Positions 42,601 through 54,600 of a stretch of 64,000 bases of DNA are shown one piece after another. Positions within the stretch are counted from its first letter, which is position 1; every line of letters begins with the position of its first letter. The position numbers and the translations under genes are program-made. Below the pieces are notes generated by a model. That model saw nothing but the letters and a program-made list of their open reading frames with translations, was not told the DNA's origin and did no database searches. This DNA comes from Eublepharis macularius. Taxonomy: Eukaryota > Chordata > Lepidosauria > Squamata > Eublepharidae. The stretch spans positions 94,023,001 to 94,087,000 of the forward strand of contig NC_072800.1 of assembly GCF_028583425.1 (NCBI RefSeq), written 5' to 3'.

Positions 42601-45600
42601 CAACAGATGTGTTGATGGCCATCTGTGGCACCCCCACTCAGCAGCCCTTTTCGCGGGAGCGCTGTTCCTTCTCGGCATCCTTTGAGTTCCATGGCTCTCC
42701 TTTCTCTCTGCAGAATGCCGTGAACGTGCCCAGGGACTTTGAAGGCTGCAGCATCTTGCGGAAGTACTTTGGCCAGCTTCACTATTTGCAGAGCCGCATC
42801 CCCATGGGGGCAGAACACGAGGCAGCTGTCCCCATCACCTGGTAAGAGAGGAGGAGGCTGAGAGCAGAGGGGTCCACTTGGTACTCTGCTCCAGATCTCT
42901 TTGGCCCTCGGGGGTGGACAAGTGGGGCTGACTTTCTCAGCCTGCTGCTAAATGGCGTGCTGGGGTTGGAGGATGCCCTCCAGGAGACAGCGTGGCACAT
43001 GGGGAGCTTACATTCTGCATCAGATGGCCGGGAGGGTTAGCTTGCAGCCAAAGGCCTGGGCAAAGTGAGCCTGGTCTGATCCAGGGAGATTGGGATTGGG
43101 AGGGGCTGGGAAAGGAGTTGGGGGGCAGAGGTGAGGCAGCTGTAAGCCCAGGAAATGACCGGGCAGTGGGCCAAGAGTGGCAGGGGAGTGCAAGGGCAGA
43201 GGGAGGGAAGAATGTAGGAGGCGAGAGGGACGCTGTAATTAGGTAGAGGTGCTGAGCCTCTGTAAGGACTAGGAGCTTATTGTTTGAGGAATGGCAGGAA
43301 GCACCTGCAGGCTCAGGGCTTTTTTTCAGCTGGAACGCGGTGGAACGGAGTTCCAGCACCTCTCGAAAATGGTCACATGGCCAGTGGCCCCGCCCCCTGA
43401 TCTCCAGACAGAGGAGAGCTTAGATTGCCCTCCGTGTCATGGCGCAGAGGGCGATCTAAACTCCCCTCTGTCTGGAGATCAGGGGCGGGGCCACCGGCCA
43501 TGTGACCATTTTCACTGAGGGTGACTTAACTTTTAAAAACTCCCCCCTTGCTCCAGCTGATCCAAAGTGACGTCATTGTGCAGTCCTGGAAGCGTGCGCG
43601 CACTTTGTGCATGTGGTACCAGGGGCACCACCTTCCGCCAGCAGTTGCCCTCTGTGCTGGCAACCCTCTGAGTTCCACCACCTCTTTTCTCAGAAAAAAA
43701 GCCCTGCGCAGATTTGAGTGGTGCCTCAGTTTAGAGCTCTCAGGGGAAGCAAGCAGGGTATCTTCTGCACTCTTCCAGGCAATGCATGAGGACAGAGATG
43801 TGAAATTTATGGAATTTTTGAAGTCACGAGGAGGAGATTCCCCCCCCCCATTAAATTTGGAGGGGAAATTGAAATGTGTACAATATTTACTATCCTATCA
43901 AACCTTTCTGATTGAACAACATAAAAGAAATCATTTACAACTTAGCGTATAAAATTGTACAGTCTAGCATATTTATATAAACATCTTCAATGTAAACATC
44001 TTCATTTTCTATAAGAAAAATTGTAAGAATGCTCAGTCCTCGAGTAAGAATTGCAAATTGCTGCACCTTATGCTACTGTAGCACGTATGTTAGGAAGAAT
44101 ACACGAGGATTAGGAAGAAAGGAAAGCTGAAGGTTGAAAACAAATCCTGTAGTAAAGAAAAGAAAGTATCATCTGGACAGAAACTCTCTGAGTCTCAATA
44201 GGTAGGACCGACAGCATATTTCAACAGTTAAAACATCGAACTCTTTAGTAATGTACTACCGTTAAACACATTATAGTATATTAATTGTTGCCAAAATTAT
44301 TTCCATTGAAACCAAAAGAAATTCTTGAAAATGCTGTATATGACTACAGCATAAGAGGTTTTGTTTTTTTTAAAGTACTCCCACAAATTGTCCAGTTTTT
44401 CTACTGGAAAAATTGAGACGGTCCTCAGACTTTTTGAGACCATACATTTTGAATGTGAAAAACCTTGCCTTAAGAAGCATTTTAAGACAATACATTAGAG
44501 GCATTTGGGGGTTTATTTAGCGTTCCCTAGGATTGGGGGGAATGGGAAAATGGGGGGGAGGTGATCTTGGGTGGTGGTAGGTTTTTTCCTGACTGTTTCT
44601 AGTTTTTCCCTGGTACTTCACGTCTCTCTGTAAGGATGGTATCTGAGGGAACCTGGAACCTGCATCCATTCTGTATCATCACATGAGGTGTTTCCGTCTG
44701 ACTTGACTTCAAACCTCGCCCTCCCGCCCCCCCCCCCCCCCAGAGGCATTTGCTTGAGCTGACTGGGGCCTGGAATGGGAGAGGATGTGGGGCAGTTCGG
44801 GGGCGCCTCCCTGTCTCCATGCACGTTCTGATCCTCCACCATCACAGCACTCTCTCTGCTTGCAGGACAGAGATCTTCTCTGGGAAGTCTGTTACCCACG
44901 AGGATATCAAGTACGAGCAGGCCTGCATCCTCTACAATCTTGGTAAGACCCTTTTGGCTGCCTGAGGTGGCACCTGCAGCGTCTGCGTTTGCTTCTACGT
45001 GAGGTGGCAGCATTAGAGGGGGGATTCGCTAGCCTTTCCCTGGAGGAGGAGGCTGCAGGCCTCTCTGGCCACTGTCTGTGCCTTTATGGCTGTGAGGCTA
45101 GACAACACTTAAGCTGCCCTCAGAAGTGTTTGGAGGCCACAACTCTGAAGAATGCAGTGAGCAGCCTCATAACAGTGCTACACGCTGCATAGCACAGTGT
45201 ACGTCAGGGACTGTGCTGGCTTTCTGCACCTTCCTAAGCACACGCGCATTTGCTGCATAAGACTAAGCAGGGCTGTTCGTGTTCTGCAATCCCTCTCTGC
45301 GAGCTGGAATACAGAACCACGAGAGCAGAGCGTCCCATTTGAAGAAGCGAGTTTCTACCCATTTCGCCTGTGAAGACGGGCATGGAACGTGTGTGGGATG
45401 CCTGGGAAATCGGAGGTTCCGGAGTGCTTGTCTGAGTGGTTGATGGTGGGACTTCAGTGTTTAATTTGAATAAAAGCTGCCAGTCATGGGATGCAGTTTT
45501 TCTTGGCACAGACTGTGTGTGAATGTGGGTGAGTTGAAATGAATGAAATCCTGCCCGCGAGTCATAGTTGACTTAGGGCGACCCTGGCAGGGTTTTCAGG

Positions 45601-48600
45601 CCATTGCCTGCCTCTGCAGCCCTGGTCTTCAGTAGAGATCTCCCATCCAATGACTAGCCAAGGCTGACCCTGCTTGGCTTCTGAGATCTGATGAGATCAG
45701 GCTCCCCTGGGCTATCCAGGTCAGGCAAGGATCCAGCAGATCCTTGCCTGGCGTTCCACCTGCTGCTCCCTGCCGCCGCTCACTCTATCGCTTTTCCCTT
45801 CCCCAGGTGCCTTGCACTCCATGCTCGGGGCTATGGACAAGCGGGTGTCTGAGGAGGTAAGGCTTTGGGCTTGTGTGGCTTCCTGGCAGAGGCACAAGGT
45901 CAGTAGGGGGGCTCTTGATTTTAAGGGGATGTGAAAAATCCTCCTGGCTCTGCCAGGTTTCCTTCCTCAGTGTCAGCCCAGTGCACAGGGCATTGCAGTG
46001 GGGTGAGGGAGGGGGCATGAAAGAGAGTGGGGCAGGTGGGCTGGCAGGAAGGCGGGTTGGTTGGTGTTCTGTGGCACAGTGCAAGCCTGGCTGCTGGGGA
46101 GGTTTTGTTTGGAGCCCCATCTCTCTGCTCGTCCCTCGGGGGCAAAAGAGACTGCGGATTTCTGGCTGTGTCTGGGCAGGTTGGTTGTCTCCTTAAACTG
46201 AGCATTTACATTGGCCAAGCCCACAGCCAGGCGTGGGATGCAGCCCCTTCCCACCGTGCGGTGGACTGCTGGATGCAAGATCTCAGTCTAGTTTCTGCTG
46301 TCTAGGGAGGCAGCAGATGGAGGAGACTTAATGAGCCCCCTCCCAGCAGTGGGTCTGGGGAGGGGGAATCAATTTTACCACCTGGCCCAGTTTTAAACTG
46401 AGGGTGGGGAGCACCTGAATCGTCAGGCAGAGAAATTCTTGCCCTCTGTGCCTGAATTAAAGACGTCCCTCCTGCCCCTTGGCTTGCTGAACACAGATGA
46501 TCCGTGTCTCCCTGTGTCTCATCCCTCTTACTGTCCCTCCTCCCCTAAATGTGGCAGGGCATGAAGGTCTCCTGCACCCACTTCCAGTGTGCAGCCGGTG
46601 CGTTCACGTACCTGCGGGACCACTTCCCTCATTCCTACAGCGTCGACATGAGCCACCAGATCCTCAACCTCAACATCAACCTCATGCTGGTAAGGAGTGG
46701 GAGCTTCCTCCCGTGTAGCTCGGCCCTTTGCTATCAGCCCCAAGGAAGGGCCGCACAACCTGAATTGCACTGCTGCTCTTCTTGGTTACGTGCCTGACTC
46801 TGGAGGCCACATCTGTCTTTTTGTGAAAAGGGGGCATGCAGGGTTTCAAGGAAGCCAGGCTCTTGGGCCCTAGCAGCAGAAGCCGAGTCCACAGCAGCAG
46901 CAGCAGCAACTACGCATATATATGTGTGTGTTTTGATGGCACTCAGTGGAGACAGCTGATTGCATGTACTGCATCACACAATAGTTTTTAGCCAGATGGG
47001 TGAACTGACTTGAGATAACGGGAGGAAATCCAAAAGTTCAGTATGAACTGTGCTGACTCATTCTCACGTACAAGTTATCCCCCGTTGCTGCAGTCAGGAA
47101 GTGAGCAGTGCTCGTTCATCCAGTGAGTTTCTTCACAATAATAGCTTGGAACAGAGCTGCCACCCTTTGCAACACTGTGGGGGAGAGAGAGGACGTGTGT
47201 GGCATATCTGGTGCACCACAGAAGCCCATTTGGGTCGCTCATCCCAAGGCTGCCTGCACTTTTTGTTTCCGGGAAAACGTCGCTGCTCGCCACTGCCTTT
47301 TCCCAGTCCTCCTCCTCCACAGACCTGCCCCTCCGCCCATGTTCCATTGCGTGGCTCGCTTCCTTGTTCAGGCCCTCCTGGACTCAGCTTTTTCATTGCC
47401 TTTTTAGGCTCCTCAGAGAAGCTTAGCAGTAAGATGGCCCGGGCTGTGGAGCTGAGTGCTGAGCTGGATTGGGTCCTTGTGGACTGACCCCACAGTGTGC
47501 AAGATCATAGTCTTTAGATTCCGACAGAGCAGTGCGGCTGGCTTGGGTGGGGGTAGGATTAGATCTCTTCCACTTAAGCATTGTCCTTAACCCTCATGGG
47601 GACAGTTGGTGGCAGTCCTTCTGCTTGACTCGCTGAGGGAGAAATCTGTTAACTGATTGGCATGAATGGGGTTCTGTGAACGGTGGCATTACTAGGGACA
47701 GACAGATTGTTTAGCTAGTGTCATCAGACTGCCCAGCGCAGGCAGCTTCCAGGGGTGGTGCCCTCTCGTGCTGAGGAACTTGCCCTCTGTGGTTGGCCAA
47801 GGAGAGGAAATGCAGCAGGCCTGCGCAGGGCTGCCTTCAGATGGGCGGGGAGACTGGTTAGTCTCTGTGGCCGCGATCCCCTGAGGCCCCTTCCTGCGTC
47901 CATCTCTGGAGGGACGCATTTTGGGGCCGTTGGCTTGCGCCCAGATGCTTTGGGTGGGTTTCCTGCTGGCTGCTGCTCTCTCATTCTGGGCCAGGGGCCG
48001 TGCCCACCGTGCCCACGTCGCTTTTCTTCTTGTTCCCTGGAGGGCCAAGCTCAGGAGTGCCTGCTGGAGAAGTCAATGCTGGACAACCGCAAGAGCTTCC
48101 TCGTGGCCAGGATTAGTGCCCAGGTGAGTTGTTTGCCACGGAGAGAACCTGGGAGCCTCAGCTTTGGGCAGCTAATTGTGAAAGGGTCGGGACCCAAGAA
48201 AGAAAACCTCTCCAGGGCAGCTGCAATGCCTACGGCACCCCCTTGCTTCTCTAGTTACCCTTGTCAAACAGGGTCCCCCGCACTCCTTTCAGGGCTGTGC
48301 CTGAGACATTCCTGCTCTTGATTCCCTTCTGAAGGTGGTGGATTACTACAAAGAAGCTTGTCGGGCCTTGGAGAACTCCGAAACGGCTTCCCTTCTGGGC
48401 AAGATTCAGAAAGACTGGAAGAAGCTGGTGCAGATGAAAATCTACTACTTTGCTGCTGTAGCCCACGTGAGTGTCCGAGACAGGCCCAGCTCTGGAAGGC
48501 AGGGCCTTTGCCCAGCGCTGTCCTCTGCATCTTTGATTTGTGCAGGACAGCACTGCCCACTGGCTGTGTCCTTAGAACACTGGCTGCTTAGAGCTCTGCT

Positions 48601-51600
48601 AAGGTTTTAATTTTACCTTTGCCTGATATTACCTTAGCACGCCGCTTCTGAAAACAAATGTGTAGCAAATGCATTGGAAATCTTAGAAAAGAAAGTCCTC
48701 TCTTAGCTTGAATGGCAATGATCCAAAAAGCAATCTCTGGGTCCCATCCCCCCCTCCCAAAGATATCTTACTGTGCTTGGAAAATGCTTTCCGTTCTCGC
48801 TGAAGGTTGCATTTAGACACTGATCAGTCCCGGGAATTGAGGACTCAGTGGTTAGAGGGAGGGGCAGTGTGGCAGAGGGCCTCAGCCACGAGGGGTCGGA
48901 CTGGGCTCTTTCTGCCCGTCTGCTTCAGCACTGTTCTTTTTCTGTGTCTTTGCAGCTGCACATGGGGAAGCAGGCGGAGGAGCAGCAGAAGTACGGGGAG
49001 AGGGTAAGTCGAGCGGTTGTCTTGTGGAGCCTGGCAGGGCTGGGGCGGCCTAGAGAGGAAGGGGCCACTGGGGTGGGTGTGGAATCCGGGTGAGTATGCA
49101 GGCCCTCGGTGCAGAGGAAGAAAAGGGACTGACACCGACCCCAGGCTGGCTGGCGAGGGAAGGAGAGGGGAGCCTGTCCTTGGCCCAGCCGGGAAATGGA
49201 AGGTGGCTTGGCAAGAGACTGGCCGAGGGGGAGCTCCCTCTTGCTCTCGCCTCGTTCCCTGTCATTCTTCATTGAGGTATTCCTTGACCTCTGAGGCCCC
49301 TGGCCCTGCCTCCAGCGAGCGTCTAGGATTGGCCCTTGACAGGCAGGCACTTCCCTGGGGACCAGGGCAACTGTGCACGCTGGCCTTCGCTAGGAACTCG
49401 CTGGGGCCTTTTCCCTAAGCCCATGGCTTTTCCTTCTTTTTCGATACGAGGTTTTTCAAAATAGAATGCAAATAACGCATTTCATACTCCCAGCTACAGA
49501 AAGAAACCAAGGCGCATTGTAATGACTCATAAAACACTTTCTCACTTAATCTTACTACTAGCCCGTTGTGAGAAGGAATACAACGGGCTCTAGCAGTAGG
49601 GCCTTAGGAGAGCCATGCCGGCGCAGCCCTCCCAAGGCCTTGCAGTGGCCATGGGGAGCCCCCCTCCTGGCATGGCCTTCCCACCACCTCTGAGGCCCCT
49701 CAGAGGCCTGCTGCAGGCCGGACCTCCCAAGGCCCTGCAGCGACCCCCACGAGGTCTCCACGCCAACAACTCTCCTTTTATCTGGGCACAGGTGCACCCA
49801 CAGGCCCCTCAGTGTGCCTGCATGGGTATAATAAGTGAGTCGTCGCCAATACGGCTTGGCTTTTATATAGTAGGAGGATTCTAAAATGTTATAAACAACA
49901 CCCAATGCTCAATAAATTTGTCTTAACATTAAAAATGCTTTCTCAGGACCCTTTGAAAATAAGTTAAATAGGGAATAATGCATTGTTCCACACACGATAG
50001 ATCCGTTCAGCGTGCAAAGGAGGGTCAAACTTTCCCCATTTTTCTGCTGTTGCCCATTGAGCAGTGGTAAGCCAGCTAGCTCGGGACCAGTCCTCCACCT
50101 GAAAGGGGAACACGTCCTTTTAAATAACCTAACAGAGTAACTTTTGGATCATGGGGTATGTTATGACCCACCATTTCATTAACAGACTCAATTGCCAGTT
50201 TCCAAAAAGATTGCATTTTTTAATATGACCCCCAAAATTGTGAAAAGTATCTTCTATGGATGAGCCGTACCGCTAACACTGGTACCACATATTTCTGTAT
50301 AATGTGGCTAACTTACATGGAAGAGAGATACCATTGAAACAAAGTTTGAAAGAATCTTTGTTTTAAACTTGTAGAAATCATTTTAGGTACCACACAATTC
50401 CACATCCGCCTCCGTTCCTCTAAATTTCTGTCCCATTTTCTAATGTATCTTAGCAAATACATTTTTGTGATTAAACCACCAGGTAGCTGATCACTGATTT
50501 TCAGCTTTTTCCTCCTTAAACGGTGTTGGCTGAGCCCTTTGTCTGATACCAGTCAAGCCTTGCGTTCAGAATCCCAGTTAGAAGACCATGCGAGGTCCTG
50601 TTTCTTCCAGGTGCCTGAAAGGGGCAGTGCCCGGCCACGTGGACTTGGCTTGCCTCTGCGTTTGGGAGTTTCTCGAGCTGTTCTCTCTTCTTCACAGCTT
50701 TTGGCTTCGGGGCTAACTTAACCTTTTGCTGCCTTTGCAGGTCGTCTACTTCCAGAGCGCTTTGGATAAGCTCAACGAAGCCATCAAACTGGCTAAGGTA
50801 CAGCGTGTCTTCGTAGCCTGAAGTTTTGCACACGAGAAACCCGGGTTTCCTGTAGCCTCAACGTTCTGTCGTCCAAAAAGATCGTGCGCAGTGAGGGAGT
50901 TTGCATTAATGAGTGTAGCCTGTTTCCCGTCAACAACTGGAATTCAGAGAGAAAGAGAGCGCAAGAGCACTGCTGATCACAGAGCTTGCAGTTAGCCATT
51001 GTCACCTCTTTCCTCCATTAGTGTATTTTTATCCCCATTTAGAACCGTCTCTGCCAGGGGCGGCCACTGCATTGTGCAGCAAAGGACACCACCGTTGTGT
51101 GAAAAAAATGTTCCCTTCTGTTTTGAAATCTGCCAACTTCACTGGGTGGCCCCATGTTCTTCTACAAATTTTTTTTCTTCTAGGGTCAGCCTGAAACTGT
51201 GCAGGAGGCTTTGCGGTTCACCATGGATGTGATTGGAGGAAAGTGAGTCCGCAGCAGCTGCAGGGGCCTCTCTGGTGCTGGAGTCTCTGTCTCTTCCGTG
51301 CTGTCCAGGTCTCATTCTTCACCCAAAAAACCCAGCACTGTGCAAAAAGAGACAAACTGTGATTGTGGCACCAGAGCTTGTTTTTTCAGTTTTTCAAACT
51401 GTTCTGAACGTTTGGCAAGGAATTAAAGTGGGGGAGGTTGGCAGGGGGCAATGGTGGTAAAATGGCCCGAAGAGGGCTGAAAAACTAGACACTGCCCTGT
51501 TACGAAATACGAGTTGAGATGCAGAGAAGTACCACCTCTCGACTGCGGGAAGCTCAGCTTTTGAGGCACTTCTCACATGTTTCTGTGCCAGTGCTGTACA

Positions 51601-54600
51601 GCTCGTAGGGCTAGGAGCCTCCTTCATTGACGCCATGTATATGACCCTAGAGGTAGCGCGTGTCAGAAACTAATCCATTCCTGCCAGTATGGTTTTGAGC
51701 TCAGGTGGGAAGGAATGACCGGCCAAGCAGGCTTTCCCTGCTCCTGAGCGTGGGTTTTTGGATCTCCTCTTCCAGGGATACAAGAAGCCTAAATAGGAGA
51801 GCCAGCCCAGTGTAGTGTTGGGCTTGGAGTGGGGAGATCTGGCTTCCCATCTCTACTCAGCCATGAATCTCAGTGGGTGACCACGGGACCGTCACTCTGT
51901 TACAGCCTCAGGGTGATTGTGGTGATAGAATGAAAGAGGGAAGAGCCAAAGAGATCCTTGGATGGCAGCGCAGTAGAGAAAAGTGTCCTGCAGCAAATGG
52001 CCATTACGACACGCTTGAGCCTCACTTGGATATAAGCCCAAAGATTGGGAGAAATTGCATCCCCCCCCCCCCCCACACACACACACACGCGCGCGCGCGC
52101 CAGTCTCTGGCTGCGTCAGTCTCCTAAGCTCCTCGTTTTGCTCTTTGGTTGCTGATCAGGTTCAATTCTGCCAAGAAGGACAACGACTTCGTTTACCATG
52201 AAGCAGTTCCCGCTTTGGATACCTTGCAGTCGGTGAAAGGTAAAGCAGGTTCTCCAGGGCTTTGTTTGCCTTCTGCGCGGGGGGAGGGGGCGCACAGGAG
52301 CATGGTGCAATAAGACCGTCTTGAGTGTGCCGTCCTCCTAGTGTGCTGCATTTGAAAGCTGTAATGGTGAAGCTCAGCACAGCATCAACCCACAGACATG
52401 CCCACCTCTGTACACTTGTCTGCCACAGGGCAGCACCAACTGTTTGCCAGGAGAGGAGAAAAGCAAAATTCCTCATGGTGCCCTCCCCCATCTTCGGTTG
52501 TCTTTTTTTGCCTAAGCACCTGCGCCCCCCCCCCCCCCATCACGATTGTTAGCCTTTTCTCACAGGGGAAGCACTCCCACGCCGTGATCCTTTGGGGCGC
52601 CAGTGCTGGTTCAGTCACATCTGTTTTGAGATGAGGCAACCAGAACTGTACACAAGACTCCAAGAGCAACCACCCCATCCATCCCTACGTGGACATAACA
52701 GTATGGCTGTTCCGTTTTCAAGCCCTTGCCTGATGGTCCCTGCCTTTCCCTCCCTACCAAAGGCAAGCAGTTCACCAGCAAGCAGCTCCTGCTTCTTAAA
52801 AGCTTCTCTCTAGCCCTATTCACAAGCTGCAGCGAATGCACGTAGCCTGTGTACATTGTGCCCCTGGTGGTTCTTTATTCGTGTGCTGAGAATTCTCGTG
52901 TTACAGAAAACACACATACAGCTGAACGTGCGATTTAAGCTACATACTTATCTAGGGAATGGCACCCAGTGTCACGCGTAAACACACGTTGGTTCTGTCT
53001 CACGAAGAGGCGCACCCGCACCAGAGCAGGAGGCACCCGCCCCCTTGTGTTTACCTTACGATTGGGGAAATTGAAGGGGGCCGCCATTTTGAGATGCTCT
53101 TCTGTGTATTCAAGTTCTTGGATTTTTAAATGTTACTGAGCATTTTATTGCACCTCACCCTGTCTGCGGGGAGGGCGGGCTAAAAATTAAATTCAGTAAA
53201 ATAAATGAATAAATGCACGGGCCTTGAGTCATAGCACATCAACTGGGCTTCTGCAGGATGCAGGGCTAGCAACTTGTCCTGATGCTTCTCACGTTTGCTG
53301 ATGCTGAAGGATCCTGAGTCCTGGCCATAATTCTGACCTGTAAGTGGTCTGTGGTCACACTGCCCTGTCTTGCCCTTAGGTGCGCCTCTGGTGAAGGCCC
53401 TTCCTGTCAACCCCACCGACCCAGCTGTAACAGGCCCTGATATTTTTGCCAAGCTGGTACCGATGGCCGCCCACGAGGCATCTTCGCTATACAGGCAAGT
53501 CCGTTGAGGTGGGGCGGGGGCGGGGCTCGCTGGTTACTCTTGCCTGGCCTTGGCCTGCGTGTCTTGCAAGAGGATGGGGAGTGTTTTGGTTCAGAATGGG
53601 CAAAATGGAATTGGTTGGGGTCAGAAGGTGAGAGAGAGAAGACTTCATTGGAAGGTCCAAGATTTTCTAAGAAAGGGAGAATGTATGTGGGTCAGCGAAG
53701 GCTGTGCTCCAGACCCAGTGCACCCACGGCAAGACGGCAGGCCATAAAAACAGTGGGCAATGGTGCGTTTGGAGCGCTGGGTTGGCCAGACACTGGCCAA
53801 TTCCTCCCCCTGCCTGCAGTGGAGCGGATGGCCTGGTCCATCCAGTCATGGAGCTCAGCAGCTGCTCTTTCTCCTTTTCGTGCCCCAGTGAAGAAAAGGC
53901 CAAGCTGCTGAGAGAAGTGATGGCCAAGATCGACGCTAAGAATGAAGTTCTGGAGTAAGTCTGCTTTTGGTTTCTGGGGGTGGGGGGAGGAGGATGGAAG
54001 GGGGCATGCTGTGTGTGTGTGTGTGATGTTGCTCCAGGAGGGGGTGGTGATTGCTCCCTGTGGTCAGGAATGAGGTGAGCTCCCGTGGCGCGCTGGCCTT
54101 TATCATTGCTTGGGTGGCTCAGTAGGAGCCCCAGCTCCGGCGGCTGCCTCGTCATGGTTTCCTCTGTTTATAGGCAGTTCATGGACTCTCTGCAGCTGGA
54201 CCCTGACACGGTGGACAATCTGGACATGTACAATCACATCCCGCCCATCTTGATGGAGAAGTGCGCAGCCCTGAGCGTGCGCCCGGAGACGGTGAAGAAC
54301 CTCATCCAGTCCATGCAGGGTAAGCAGCTGCCTCCCCAGTCCTGCATCTGGGGTGTGATGCTTCTACCGGGACTGTCAGAGATGTGCCACAGGAACCCCT
54401 GAGTTGGCACCAAGGAAGACAAAGCTTGAAGGTTTCTGATACCACAGAATTTGTCATAAAGAACCACTGGTTGGTACCAATGGGCCAAAACTTCTTGCTT
54501 GGGCACATGACTTGCATCTTCCTGTGCGTATGTGGAGGAACTCGATGCATCCTGTTGGAGTTCTATACAAATCTGCTATTCCCAATTTGTGCCGCCTGCA

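Noticed and set aside
45640-45733. 5S rRNA gene
   Set aside because: Only part of 5S, diverged, fused to a SINE body; a second copy shows the same fusion.
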